Origin: JANQEU01 sp965242805
GTDB lineage: Bacteria > Bacteroidota > Bacteroidia > Cytophagales > Cyclobacteriaceae
DNA length: 64,000 nucleotides
Direction: 5' to 3'
Assembly: GCA_965242805.1 (NCBI GenBank)
Contig: CBDETD010000002.1
Location: 2,356,001 to 2,420,000, forward strand
Shown: positions 1-8,775 of the stretch, piece after piece
Numbering within the stretch: the first letter of the stretch is position 1
Layout: every line of letters starts with the position of its first letter
Program-made: the position numbers and the translations under genes
Notes under the pieces: generated by a model
Database searches by the model: none
The model's input: only the letters and a program-made list of their open reading frames with translations
What the model was told of the DNA's origin: nothing

Positions 1-104
1 ATTTTACCTACGATAGTAAGATTATTTCGATGGTCCTCTAGATCCATAGGTTAAAGGTATTAATTATTACTATGTATTACAAGGTATTAAACGATATTTA
101 GTAC

Positions 105-1133
105 ATGAAGGTTCCTGCAAAGTTTAAATGGTGGCTATCTTTTTTGATCGTGATTATGGTACTAATCATTTTTAATGCTGAATTGATACACTATGGCCTG
201 ATCCAGGCAAAGGGACAATTAAATATTATTTCCAATTCTGTCCCTGTTGACTCCATACTTTCGGATAGTACAGCTTCTGAGGAAATCAGGAATAAGATCA
301 GACTCGTTCAGGAAGTAAAGAAATATGCTCAAGAAATTGGTTTGAAGTCTACAGACAATTACGAAACATTCTACGACCAAAAAGGAAAATCAATCCTATG
401 GAATGTTTCGGCTTGCGAACCTTATGCGTTTGTACCGTACGAATGGAGATTTCCGATCCTTGGCTCATTCGGGTATAAAGGATTTTTCGATCTTGAAATG
501 GCCAAACGTGAAGAAGCCAAACTCAAAGCTCAAAATTACGATACCAATATCCGAAGTGTTGGAGCGTGGTCTACACTTGGCTGGTTCCGAGATCCAATCT
601 TGTCAAATATGCTGGATCGATCAACCGGTGACCTGGCCGAACTTATTTTTCATGAGCTAACACATTCCACAATATTCGTCAAAGATTCACTGGAATTTAA
701 TGAAAACCTGGCATCATTTATTGGTCAGCAAGCGGCTGCTGATTTTCTTCGACTGAAATATGGTCCGCAGTCGGACGAATTATATGATTACCTCAAAGAG
801 TTGCATGATGACAATAACTATAGAGATCATATTCTGAGAGGCAAGGAAACTTTAGACTCACTTTACCAAAGTTTCAATAATGAAAATGATATCGATTCAA
901 AAAACAACTTAAAAAAAAGGTGCATTGAAAAGATCGTATCTTCATTGGACACAGTCACATTCCATTCTGATAAGTACAGGAGAATCTTCCTAAAGGCAAT
1001 ACCAAACAATGCATATTTCATGTCTTTTAACCGGTACTATGCATATGATGACGAACTAAATGAGCTCCTGGAAGAAAATTCCAACATTCTCCGGGATATG
1101 ATTGAATTCTGTACAGAGCAATTTGCGGATTAA
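105..1133 (+). CDS. Putative membrane-anchored zinc aminopeptidase (PF10023-like)
   Basis: A 342-residue protein with one N-terminal membrane segment (about residues 9-24), so the catalytic part probably faces the periplasm. A gluzincin-type motif HELTH sits at residues 183-187 and a downstream Glu in NENLA (residue 200) is the likely third zinc ligand. The arrangement and the surrounding sequence match the family annotated as putative aminopeptidase (COG4324/PF10023). The substrate is unknown. It stands alone ahead of the response regulator gene, separated by about 130 nt, and no clear promoter was seen in the first 104 bases. Family assignment is from motif memory; peptidase activity is inferred. 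Confidence 0.8.
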   Translation: MKVPAKFKWWLSFLIVIMVLIIFNAELIHYGLIQAKGQLNIISNSVPVDSILSDSTASEEIRNKIRLVQEVKKYAQEIGLKSTDNYETFYDQKGKSILWNVSACEPYAFVPYEWRFPILGSFGYKGFFDLEMAKREEAKLKAQNYDTNIRSVGAWSTLGWFRDPILSNMLDRSTGDLAELIFHELTHSTIFVKDSLEFNENLASFIGQQAAADFLRLKYGPQSDELYDYLKELHDDNNYRDHILRGKETLDSLYQSFNNENDIDSKNNLKKRCIEKIVSSLDTVTFHSDKYRRIFLKAIPNNAYFMSFNRYYAYDDELNELLEENSNILRDMIEFCTEQFAD

Positions 1134-1266
1134 CCTTATGTTAATAAATCGTTTCGAAAATTCATTTCAGGGTAACCACAGGTTTCTTGATTTGATGTAG
1201 TCTTGTAATGATTTTTTGAATCGTCATTTATTCAATATTTTTATTGTTATCTAATCTTCATAGTCC

Positions 1267-1953
1267 ATGGCAAAGAGCAAACAAAAGATCCTGATCGTTG
1301 ATGACGAATCTGACATTTTGGAACTCTTGAAGTACAATCTTTCCAAAGAAGGCTATGAGGTTAAAACGGCATTGGATGGGATCAAAGGTGTAGAGATCGC
1401 AAGAGGATTCAGTCCGGATCTTATTATCCTTGATATCATGATGCCCAAGCAGGACGGCGTGGAAACTTGTCGGCAAATCCGGGAAATTCCTGAGTTATCA
1501 AATGTGTTTGTGATTTTTCTTACGGCAAGATCTGAAGAATACTCGGAGGTGGCGGCATTTGAAACAGGGGCCGATGACTACATTACCAAGCCCATTAAAC
1601 CTCGGGCATTAATGAGTCGGATCAACGCCCTTTTCCGAAGGGAGTTGAAACAAAAAAAAGAATCCAATCTGATCACAGTGGATGACCTTGAAATTGATCG
1701 TACCAGCTATACAATCAAGATCGCTGATAAAAGGATAAATTTGCCAAAAAAGGAATTTGAACTTCTTTATTTCCTTGCACAAAACCCTGGGAAGGTTTTT
1801 AGTAGGGATGAACTTCTCCAAAATATCTGGGGAACGGATGTATACGTCTTAGCGAGGACCGTAGATGTCCATATCAGAAAGGTCAGAGAAAAGATTGGAA
1901 ACAATTATATATCCACTGTAAAAGGCGTAGGATATAAGTTTGATGTGAATTAA
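1267..1953 (+). CDS. OmpR/PhoB-family response regulator
   Basis: A 228-residue two-domain regulator. The receiver domain (about residues 7-122) has the acidic pair D12/D13, phospho-acceptor D56 in the ILDIMMP motif, the conserved Thr in FLTAR and Lys in YITKP. The C-terminal winged helix (about 135-226) ends in the typical VDVHIRKVREKI recognition-helix region. The histidine kinase gene follows after 9 nt, so the two form a cotranscribed two-component system. It resembles PhoB, but the neighbours include no phosphate-transport genes, so the signal should not be assumed. Confidence 0.93.
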   Translation: MAKSKQKILIVDDESDILELLKYNLSKEGYEVKTALDGIKGVEIARGFSPDLIILDIMMPKQDGVETCRQIREIPELSNVFVIFLTARSEEYSEVAAFETGADDYITKPIKPRALMSRINALFRRELKQKKESNLITVDDLEIDRTSYTIKIADKRINLPKKEFELLYFLAQNPGKVFSRDELLQNIWGTDVYVLARTVDVHIRKVREKIGNNYISTVKGVGYKFDVN

Positions 1954-1962
1954 TTTGACTCT

Positions 1963-3039
1963 ATGGTCTTTAATTCAAGGGCTCTCGCTCTCCTGTGTGG
2001 GGTCGGAATAGCCGGTATTACTACAGCATTTCTTTCACTTTTACCCGAAATAAGTCGTAATGCTCTTATCGTAGCTGCTGCCCTTTCATTTTCTTCTGGC
2101 TACATAATAGTCAGACTGATTGCGGAGTTTCTTTTTTTCAAGGAGATTGATAATATCTATGAGGCGTTGAAAAATATTCAGGATAATGATCTTTCTACCA
2201 TTACTCGCAGAAACAGATCATTTTTCAATCCCCTTCGAAGGATAAACAAGGAAATAACTTTCTATGCGTCTAAAAAACAGCAAGAGATCAGGGAATTGCG
2301 GAGAATGGAAGTTTTTCGAAGGGAGTTCATTGCCGATATCTCACATGAGTTGAAAACTCCAATTTTTGCAGCTCAGGGATTCGTCCATACGTTAATGGAT
2401 GGGGCAATAAGGGATAAAAAAGTAAGGGATAAATTCCTGAAGAAAGCGGCTAAGAGCCTGGATGGACTTGACATCCTGGTACAGGATCTTTTGACCATTT
2501 CCCAAATGGAGATAGGTGAAATCAAAATGCACTATGAGAATTTTGAGATCATCGATATGGTCAAAGAAGTTTTTGATCAACTTGATGAAAAAGCCGAAAA
2601 GAAGGAGATCAAACTCAAATTGGCTAAGCGCTACAGAAAGGCGGTTTACGTTAAAGCGGATTTTCAGAGAATTTACCAGGTTGTGATAAACCTAATAATG
2701 AATGCTATCAAATACACCAAAAGAGGAGGTGAGGTAATTGTGGCAATAGAGGATATGGAAAAGGAAGATAAAATAATGATTTCCGTTGAAGATAATGGTC
2801 GTGGAATACCAGAAGAAGACCTCAGCAGGATCTTCGAAAGATTTTACAGAGTTGAAAAGAGTCGGTCAAAGGAAAAAGGAGGAACAGGATTGGGTTTATC
2901 AATTGTAAAACATATTATGGAAGCTCATAATGAGTCTATCAACGTTACGAGTGAGGTGGGTGAAGGATCAAAATTTTGGTTTTACCTGCAAAAAGGAAGT
3001 GCTACTCCAACGATCATTTGGGATGAAGAAGAGAACTAG
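1963..3039 (+). CDS. Sensor histidine kinase, PhoR-like, minimal sensor
   Basis: A 358-residue kinase with two N-terminal membrane helices (about residues 7-27 and 33-56) joined by only a few residues, so there is no periplasmic sensor domain. The H-box FIADISHELKTP places the phospho-accepting His at residue 128; N-box (NLIMNAIKY), G1 (DNGRGIP), F-box (FERFYRV) and G2 (GGTGLGLSI) follow. It pairs with the regulator immediately upstream. With no extracellular domain or clear PAS domain, it probably senses membrane state or a partner protein. The RluA gene starts 5 nt downstream. Confidence 0.92.
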   Translation: MVFNSRALALLCGVGIAGITTAFLSLLPEISRNALIVAAALSFSSGYIIVRLIAEFLFFKEIDNIYEALKNIQDNDLSTITRRNRSFFNPLRRINKEITFYASKKQQEIRELRRMEVFRREFIADISHELKTPIFAAQGFVHTLMDGAIRDKKVRDKFLKKAAKSLDGLDILVQDLLTISQMEIGEIKMHYENFEIIDMVKEVFDQLDEKAEKKEIKLKLAKRYRKAVYVKADFQRIYQVVINLIMNAIKYTKRGGEVIVAIEDMEKEDKIMISVEDNGRGIPEEDLSRIFERFYRVEKSRSKEKGGTGLGLSIVKHIMEAHNESINVTSEVGEGSKFWFYLQKGSATPTIIWDEEEN

Positions 3040-3044
3040 AAGCA

Positions 3045-3767
3045 TTGAAAAAGATCACCAAAATATCGTTTCCCGATTTAATACTGACTGAATCCGACAA
3101 CTATTTGATTATAAACAAACCTCCAGGCATCTCCTCCCTTGATGATCGAAGAAGTGAAAGGAATGTCCTGGAAATGGCAAGACATAAATTCCCGGAAGCA
3201 AGACTTTGCCACAGACTTGATAAGGAAACATCAGGGATATTAGTGATCTCTAAAAACGATAAATTCTATAAGTATTTTTCAAAACTACTAGAGACCCGCT
3301 CAGTCACTAAACTATACCATGCCGTCGTTGAAGGAATTCATGATCTGGACGAAGTAGAGATGGGTAAGCCCATTTACACTTCTTCATCAAGATCAAGAAT
3401 AGATTATCAACAGGGTAAACCATCATTGACCCTGGTTTCTACTATGGAGGTCTACAAAAAACATACACTTGTTGCATGTATGCCCTTCACTGGACGCATG
3501 CATCAGATTAGGGTACATCTGAGTGATTGGGGAGCACCTATTGTCGCGGACTCAAAATACGGGGGTCCAAGTATTTATCTTTCCGAGATCAAACGAAAAT
3601 ATAAAATGGGTAAAGATCAGGAAGAGCGACCACTGATTTCGAGACTGGCCCTACATTCCGCCGGAATATCTTTTGAGGGTTTGAATGGAAAAATTGTCAA
3701 AATAAAAGCACCCTATCCCAAGGATTTTAATGTATTGATTAAACAACTTGAAAAAAACAAGAGTTAA
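3045..3767 (+). CDS. RluA-family RNA pseudouridine synthase
   Basis: A 240-residue RluA-type pseudouridine synthase that isomerises uridine in rRNA or tRNA. The catalytic signature HRLDKETSG lies near residue 57, with the essential Asp inside it, and the late motif GRMHQIRVHL is present. No S4 domain precedes the catalytic core, as in RluA/TruC-type enzymes rather than RluC/D. The start is TTG, 5 nt after the kinase stop. The family is certain; the exact target nucleotide cannot be told from sequence. Confidence 0.9.
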   Translation: MKKITKISFPDLILTESDNYLIINKPPGISSLDDRRSERNVLEMARHKFPEARLCHRLDKETSGILVISKNDKFYKYFSKLLETRSVTKLYHAVVEGIHDLDEVEMGKPIYTSSSRSRIDYQQGKPSLTLVSTMEVYKKHTLVACMPFTGRMHQIRVHLSDWGAPIVADSKYGGPSIYLSEIKRKYKMGKDQEERPLISRLALHSAGISFEGLNGKIVKIKAPYPKDFNVLIKQLEKNKS

Positions 3768-3780
3768 CCCTCAAGCTATT

Positions 3781-3811
3781 TTGCTTTTACAATATTAAAA
3801 ATCTATTTTTG
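3781..3811 (+). promoter_or_regulatory. Bacteroidota-type promoter of the rplM operon
   Basis: TTG at 3781-3783, a 20-nt spacer, then TATTTTTG at 3804-3811, an exact TAnnTTTG -7 element. It lies 52 nt upstream of the rplM start, right after the RluA stop. Spacing fits the range reported for Flavobacterium and Bacteroides promoters. Confidence 0.8.
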
Positions 3812-3814
3812 TGT

Positions 3815-3830
3815 CCCTTTTCGAAAAGGG
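3815..3830. repeat. Perfect 16-bp palindrome at the rplM transcription start
   Basis: cccttttcgaaaaggg equals its own reverse complement. It begins 4 nt after the -7 element, so it spans the expected transcription start and could be an operator or, in RNA, a short 5-prime hairpin of the ribosomal-protein mRNA. Confidence 0.6.
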
Positions 3831-3863
3831 GTGGATTTCGAAGCAAGAAAACGGACTTAGAAA

Positions 3864-4307
3864 TTGGATACATTAAGTTATAAAACAATATCTGTCAACG
3901 AGGCAAATGCTGAAAAGAACTGGGTTTTGGTCGATGCTGATCAGAAAGTGCTTGGTCGTTTAGCCAGTGACGTTGCTAAGATTATCAGAGGCAAAAATAA
4001 GCCTTCATTTACACCACATGCTGATTGTGGGGATCATGTTATCGTGATCAATGCAGATAAGATCCGACTTACTGGTAAAAAATGGACAGACAAGAAGTAC
4101 GTCCATCATACAGGATACCCAGGAGGTCAGAGGGTCCAATCGGCATTGGAAATAAAGGAAAAATCATCAACCTTACTGATAGAAAAGGCTGTTCGAGGGA
4201 TGCTTCCCAAGAATAGGCTTGGAAGGAAAATTTTTAAAAATCTTCATGTTTACGAAGGAGCGGAGCATCCTCATGAAGGTCAAAAACCGAAAACGGTACA
4301 AATCTAA
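3864..4307 (+). CDS. rplM: 50S ribosomal protein L13
   Basis: A 147-residue L13 of the large ribosomal subunit. Landmarks: VLGRLASDVAKIIRGK near residue 30, the segment around HTGYPGG near 80, and AVRGMLPKNRLGR near 110. The N-terminus MDTLSYKT is usual for Bacteroidota L13, which supports the TTG start at 3864; there is no in-frame ATG nearby. It is first in an rplM-rpsI-rpsB run, with rpsI 6 nt downstream. Confidence 0.98.
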   Translation: MDTLSYKTISVNEANAEKNWVLVDADQKVLGRLASDVAKIIRGKNKPSFTPHADCGDHVIVINADKIRLTGKKWTDKKYVHHTGYPGGQRVQSALEIKEKSSTLLIEKAVRGMLPKNRLGRKIFKNLHVYEGAEHPHEGQKPKTVQI

Positions 4308-4313
4308 TTTTAG

Positions 4314-4700
4314 ATGGACATTATCAATTCTATAGGTAGAAGAAAAACATCCGTTGCTCGGGTGTATTTGAGAAATGGTAAAGGAGAGATAAAGATCAAC
4401 AATAGAGATCTTTCAGATTATTTCCCCTCTGAACTACTTCAAATCGTCGTGAAACAGCCTTTGACCAAGGTTGAAGAAGAGAGTGGTTATGATATAAAAG
4501 TGAATGTTTTTGGTGGAGGATTAAAGGGACAGGCAGAGGCAGTTCGTTTGGGAATTGCAAGAGCCTTGGTTGAGGCCAATGAAGATTATCGGGTTCCTTT
4601 GAAGTCTGAAGGATTCCTCACAAGAGATTCAAGAATGGTGGAAAGAAAGAAGTATGGTCGTAGGAAAGCGAGAAGAAGATTCCAATTCAGTAAACGATAA
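4314..4700 (+). CDS. rpsI: 30S ribosomal protein S9
   Basis: A 128-residue S9 located 6 nt after rplM. It has the N-terminal GRRKTSVARVYL motif, the central GGGLKGQAEAVRLGIARAL segment and the basic C-terminal tail ending KKYGRRKARRRFQFSKR, which reaches the decoding centre. rplM-rpsI adjacency is conserved across bacteria. rpsB follows after 12 nt on the same transcript. Confidence 0.98.
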   Translation: MDIINSIGRRKTSVARVYLRNGKGEIKINNRDLSDYFPSELLQIVVKQPLTKVEEESGYDIKVNVFGGGLKGQAEAVRLGIARALVEANEDYRVPLKSEGFLTRDSRMVERKKYGRRKARRRFQFSKR

Positions 4701-4712
4701 GCTGATAAATTA

Positions 4713-5471
4713 ATGGCGAAGATTACAACAAAAGATTTACTAGATGCCGGTGTACACTTTGGACACCTGACCAGAAAGTGGAGTCCCCAAATGGCGCCTT
4801 TCATTTTCATGGAGAAGAATGGCATACACATCATAGATCTCAACAAATCACTTAAAAACCTGGAAGCAGCTGGTGACGCGCTTAAAGGAATTGTTCGTTC
4901 CGGTCGAAAAGTGATGTTTGTCGCTACGAAGAAGCAGGCTAAAGAGGTCGTAGAAAGAGAAGCGAAAAAGTTGAAAATGCCATTTGTCACGGAAAGGTGG
5001 CTAGGTGGTATGCTTACCAATTTTTCTACCATCAGAAAGTCTCTGAAAAAAATGCAGTCAATTGATAAGTTGATGAAAGATGAATCTTATCAAAATCTTG
5101 CTAAAAGAGAGAGACTTATGATCGGAAGGGAAAGAGAAAAGCTTGAAAGAGTACTTGGTGGAATAGCGGAATTGAATCGTTTACCCGCAGCACTTTTTGT
5201 TATTGACATCAAAAGGGAACATATCGCTGTGGCCGAAGCCCAGAAACTTAATATCCCGGTCTTCGCTATGGTTGACACTAATTCTGACCCGAACTTAGTA
5301 GACTACCCCATTCCGTCCAATGATGATGCCTTCAAGTCAATTCAGGTAATAACCGAATACATCTCAGCAGTGATGGAAGAGGGTTTGGGCGAGAGAAAGA
5401 AAGATAAAGAAGATGCTAAGCTTGCCGAGGAAGAAGCGGCGAAAAAAGAGATAGATCAGCAGGAAGCTTAA
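4713..5471 (+). CDS. rpsB: 30S ribosomal protein S2
   Basis: A 252-residue S2, with LLDAGVHFGHLTRKW at the N-terminus, the RWLGGMLTNF motif near residue 95 and FVIDIKREHIAVAEA near 165. A charged C-terminal extension (about residues 225-252, rich in Glu, Lys and Ala) is typical of the phylum. It ends the rplM operon; a strong hairpin follows before tsf. Confidence 0.98.
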   Translation: MAKITTKDLLDAGVHFGHLTRKWSPQMAPFIFMEKNGIHIIDLNKSLKNLEAAGDALKGIVRSGRKVMFVATKKQAKEVVEREAKKLKMPFVTERWLGGMLTNFSTIRKSLKKMQSIDKLMKDESYQNLAKRERLMIGREREKLERVLGGIAELNRLPAALFVIDIKREHIAVAEAQKLNIPVFAMVDTNSDPNLVDYPIPSNDDAFKSIQVITEYISAVMEEGLGERKKDKEDAKLAEEEAAKKEIDQQEA

Positions 5472-5493
5472 GAAATTAATATTTCGATTTAGG

Positions 5494-5543
5494 AAAATTG
5501 AACATTGATCCGATCTCTCACTCGGGGTAAATGTTCAATTTTT
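5494..5543 (+). terminator. Hairpin terminator between rpsB and tsf
   Basis: A perfect 13-bp inverted repeat: aaaattgaacatt at 5494-5506 pairs with aatgttcaatttt at 5530-5542, followed by T-rich sequence. It sits between rpsB and tsf, which many bacteria cotranscribe, so it is a terminator or attenuator setting the tsf level. Confidence 0.75.
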
Positions 5544-5581
5544 GTTTAATAGAACTCAACATTTAAAATAGAAGAATTAAA

Positions 5582-6412
5582 ATGGCAATTACGGCACAAG
5601 ACGTAAACAAACTACGGCAAATGACCGGGGCTGGAATGATGGATTGCAAAAAAGCCCTAGTTGAGTCGGATGGTGACTTTGACAAAGCAATTGAACTATT
5701 AAGGAAAAAAGGTCAAAAAGTATCAGCATCACGATCTGATCGAAAAACATCTGAAGGGGTTGTCTTCACCAAAACCAATTCAGATCAAAACAAGGGTATA
5801 CTGGTAGCTTTTACTTGCGAAACAGACTTTGTTGCCAAGAACGAAGATTTTGTAGCACTTGGTCAGGAAATAACTGACCTGGCATTCGAAAGCAACCCGA
5901 CAGATATTGAAGCGTTGAACGCTATGAAATCCGGTGACCTGACAATTGCGGAGAAAATCGTTGAAGCGACTGGTAAGATTGGTGAAAAACTGGAAATCAG
6001 CGCATATGAGATGGTCGAAGGTGAAAAGGTTGTACCCTATATTCACTCGAATAAAAAACTAGGAGTACTAGTGGCTTTGACTAATACCAATGGTACTTCT
6101 GTGGAAGACGCTGGAAAAGATGTCGCCATGCAAATCGCCGCAATGAGTCCGGTTGCAGTGGACAAAGACGGTGTGGATCAATCAATCATCGAGAAAGAAA
6201 TCGAGATTGGTAAGGAACAAGCACTGCAGGAAGGAAAACCGGAAAACATAGTAGAAAAAATAGCTCAAGGTAAGCTTCAGAAATTTTTTAAAGAAAATAC
6301 ATTATTAAGCCAGGCATTTGTAAAGGATAGCTCCATGAATGTCTCACAATACCTTGATAGCGTATCCAAAGGACTTTCCGTTTCCCAATTTAAGAGGGTG
6401 GCAATAGGATAG
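5582..6412 (+). CDS. tsf: Elongation factor Ts
   Basis: A 276-residue nucleotide-exchange factor for EF-Tu. It carries the N-terminal UBA-like helix region with VNKLRQMTGAGMMDCKKAL and the Ts core with FTCETDFVAKNEDF near residue 78. The C-terminus is KGLSVSQFKRVAIG. Length is normal for the phylum. It follows rpsB but is separated by a 110-nt spacer with a hairpin, so it probably has its own promoter, which I could not define. A good terminator follows. Confidence 0.97.
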   Translation: MAITAQDVNKLRQMTGAGMMDCKKALVESDGDFDKAIELLRKKGQKVSASRSDRKTSEGVVFTKTNSDQNKGILVAFTCETDFVAKNEDFVALGQEITDLAFESNPTDIEALNAMKSGDLTIAEKIVEATGKIGEKLEISAYEMVEGEKVVPYIHSNKKLGVLVALTNTNGTSVEDAGKDVAMQIAAMSPVAVDKDGVDQSIIEKEIEIGKEQALQEGKPENIVEKIAQGKLQKFFKENTLLSQAFVKDSSMNVSQYLDSVSKGLSVSQFKRVAIG

Positions 6413-6432
6413 ACCAAAAAATATAAGAACAC

Positions 6433-6469
6433 AAAAAAACCCATCTACCTACTGGTTGATGGGTTTTTT
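6433..6469 (+). terminator. Rho-independent terminator of tsf
   Basis: CCCATC at 6440-6445 pairs with GATGGG at 6458-6463, with further inner pairs (ACC/GGT). It is flanked by A7 on the left and T6 on the right, so it could work in both directions for the convergent gene at 6653-7624, whose stop is further downstream. Confidence 0.9.
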
Positions 6470-6652
6470 ATTGCTGATTCAGTTGTTTTGGAATGTAATC
6501 GAATTCTCTGGTTGATATCCACTATACAATTTCTTTTTGTCTTTCGATTACAGGGTAAAGATGCCATGGTTTCCAACACCTTTCAAATACAATAGTTCTA
6601 ACGGGAAAAGATTGATACTGATCAGGGAAAATGCACGTTGGATTCAATTCTA

Positions 6653-7624
6653 TCAATTTGAAATGACCGATTCATGTTCTCTGAGTTTTAATCCGGGGAC
6701 GCCTAAAGTTGGAAATGTATCGTTATTGGATCTTGCTACGACCTCCTCAAGTAATTTTGGTTGTCCTGCGTCCACCCATGAAGTATACCAAAAATCCCCG
6801 ATCATTTTGATCGTTGACTTCATTCGTTTTTCAACCATTCCATCCAACGCCTGATGATATTTTTCTGAAAACTCATAAGAATAGACCCTTACCATTCTTC
6901 CACCTCTTTCTTCATAGCTATACTTCCTGGATTCCTCAAATATCCTGCTTATATCCGACTCCAGATTTAGAACTGAATCTAACATTCTATGGGACTCTCC
7001 AATGGCCTGCCAGGCACGTCCCTGTGGATCTTCTATATAGCTCGCAGGACCAGTAAACAGATCGTATTGGGATGAGAATAGCTCCGGAAGTCTTGATTCC
7101 CATAAACCATGAATTCCTCGTTGCCCAGTAAACTGACCATTGTAGTTTTCAGTGGTGTGTAATGGAACATTCGCATCGGCGATATAATGACCTATATCCG
7201 CTGAAAGCCTCAGTATTTGCTCATGATTCTTTTCTAGAAAAGCCCGAGTCAGGTAATTCTTAACCTTGTAGATATGCCAAGGATTGATCCCATAAGCAAG
7301 TAAGGTGTCCTCTGTAAATTTTTTCACTGCTTCCATCCAGTACTTTGGCATGCTATCCAGGGCATTTGCTCCATAAACATCCAGATCTATATAGTGCCTC
7401 GGTGCCTCATCAGGTTGAGAGTATCTCCTCATATCTGCACTTACAGAATTCTCCACAATAAAATCAATATTCCTTTTGTAGAAACCAATCAATTGAGGAG
7501 GAAGCGTGAATACCGCGATACGATTAAGTTCTTTATGAGCGAAGAATCCCCAATTACTGGTCTTTGTTAAATTTGGGAGAAACGGGAACAGCAGTAGCGA
7601 TAAAATCAATCCTTTTTTTAACAT
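6653..7624 (-). CDS. Exported zinc-dependent phospholipase C / S1-P1 nuclease-like protein
   Basis: A 323-residue protein with an N-terminal hydrophobic signal (about residues 4-20). The mature part opens with SNWGFFAHKELNRIAV, where an early Trp and His would be zinc ligands as in the P1 nuclease/phospholipase C fold. Later segments RHYIDLD, DIGHYIADANVPLHTT and GIHGLWESRLPE supply the other His and Asp ligands in the expected order. The fold assignment is good, but lipid or nucleic acid as substrate cannot be decided. It is convergent with tsf. Confidence 0.82.
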   Translation of the reverse strand: MLKKGLILSLLLFPFLPNLTKTSNWGFFAHKELNRIAVFTLPPQLIGFYKRNIDFIVENSVSADMRRYSQPDEAPRHYIDLDVYGANALDSMPKYWMEAVKKFTEDTLLAYGINPWHIYKVKNYLTRAFLEKNHEQILRLSADIGHYIADANVPLHTTENYNGQFTGQRGIHGLWESRLPELFSSQYDLFTGPASYIEDPQGRAWQAIGESHRMLDSVLNLESDISRIFEESRKYSYEERGGRMVRVYSYEFSEKYHQALDGMVEKRMKSTIKMIGDFWYTSWVDAGQPKLLEEVVARSNNDTFPTLGVPGLKLREHESVISN

Positions 7625-7679
7625 ATAACGAATTTATTAAATATATCCGTTTCACAACCAATCGAATAAGATCAATCAA

Positions 7680-7713
7680 TTGTTTTTTAATAAAAAGAAT
7701 ACTTCTATCTTTG
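7680..7713 (+). promoter_or_regulatory. Promoter of rpsT
   Basis: TATCTTTG at 7706-7713 is an exact TAnnTTTG -7 element, with TTG at 7680-7682 as the -33 candidate (23-nt spacer, at the long end of the range). It lies 33 nt upstream of the rpsT ATG. Confidence 0.75.
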
Positions 7714-7746
7714 CAGACCTTTTAGTAAAGCAGGATATATTGACAT

Positions 7747-7998
7747 ATGGCAAACCATAAATCAGCACTTAAAAGAATCAGGTCGAATGAGGCGAAAAGG
7801 GTACGAAACAAGTACCAGCATAAAACTACTCGTACTTATATAAAGAGGTTAAGGGAAACGACCGACAAGAAGGCTGCAGAAGAACTTTTAAAGCAGGTTA
7901 CAAGTATGTTGGATCGACTATCCAAAAGAAACATAATTCATAAAAATAAAGCTGCAAACTTGAAGTCGAGCTTAAGCAGAAAAGTGGCTTCTCTGTAG
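7747..7998 (+). CDS. rpsT: 30S ribosomal protein S20
   Basis: An 83-residue, strongly basic helical protein of the small subunit. It starts MANHKSALKRIRSNEAKRVRNK and ends with the usual KNIIHKNKAANLKSSLSRKVASL-type C-terminal helix. It is monocistronic here, with its own promoter element and a strong terminator directly after the stop. Confidence 0.97.
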   Translation: MANHKSALKRIRSNEAKRVRNKYQHKTTRTYIKRLRETTDKKAAEELLKQVTSMLDRLSKRNIIHKNKAANLKSSLSRKVASL

Positions 7999-8016
7999 AA
8001 TAAAAAATTTAATATT

Positions 8017-8054
8017 AAAGCCCATTCACCGCCTGGTGGATGGGCTTTTATTTT
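8017..8054 (+). terminator. Rho-independent terminator of rpsT
   Basis: AAAGCCCATTCACC at 8017-8030 pairs with GGTGGATGGGCTTT at 8035-8048 around a 4-nt loop (one G-T pair), followed by a T-rich tail. Confidence 0.92.
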
Positions 8055-8079
8055 TGGGGATTTTGATATATTGCAAATA

Positions 8080-8775
8080 ATGGAAAATACATCCCCACTA
8101 TCAATTAAACAGTGGTCTGAGGAAGATCGTCCCAGGGAAAAGTTGCTATTGAAAGGAAAGTCAACGCTGTCCGATGCTGAATTAATTGCAATTCTTATCG
8201 GTTCGGGAACAAAGACATTATCAGCAGTAGAGTTAGCCAAGCAGGTACTTTCCTCATCACAACATAATCTTAATGAGCTTGCGAAGTTATCAGTAAAGGA
8301 TTTGTTGCAATTCAAAGGTATAGGAACTGCCAAGGCCATTTCCATTGTCAGTGCATTGGAATTGGGGAGGCGAAGGAAGGGTACAGATGGAATAAAGAAT
8401 CCGAAGATCAATTCAAGCCAGGACGTGTATGAAGTGTTCAAATCAGATTTACTTGATCAACCCCATGAAGAATTCTGGTTATTGCTTTTGAAAAGGAATA
8501 ATGAAATCATAAGGAAAGTCCAAATCTCCAAGGGGGGAGTATCAGGAACGGTTGTCGATCCAAAAATTATTTTCAAGTATGCCCTTGATCAGTTAGCTAG
8601 TTCCATCATACTAATTCATAATCACCCCAGTGGAAATAAGAAACCAAGTCATGCCGACCTCATCCTGACAAAAAAATTGAAACAGGCAGGTGAATTATTG
8701 GAAATACCAATTCTTGATCACATTATTTTTTGTAATGATTCCTATTTTAGTTTTGCAGATGAATCTGTATTGTAA
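8080..8775 (+). CDS. radC: RadC-family JAB-domain protein
   Basis: A 231-residue protein with an N-terminal helix-hairpin-helix region (about residues 55-90; LLQFKGIGTAKA) and a C-terminal JAB/MPN-like metal domain with IHNHPSGNKKPSHADLILT, the H-x-H-P-S-G...S...D signature of RadC. RadC was once called a DNA repair protein, but its role is unsettled. I prefer the ATG at 8080 over a TTG at 8071. A TAnnTTTG-like element at 8049-8056 overlaps the preceding terminator. The stop overlaps the next start by 1 nt. Confidence 0.93.
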   Translation: MENTSPLSIKQWSEEDRPREKLLLKGKSTLSDAELIAILIGSGTKTLSAVELAKQVLSSSQHNLNELAKLSVKDLLQFKGIGTAKAISIVSALELGRRRKGTDGIKNPKINSSQDVYEVFKSDLLDQPHEEFWLLLLKRNNEIIRKVQISKGGVSGTVVDPKIIFKYALDQLASSIILIHNHPSGNKKPSHADLILTKKLKQAGELLEIPILDHIIFCNDSYFSFADESVL

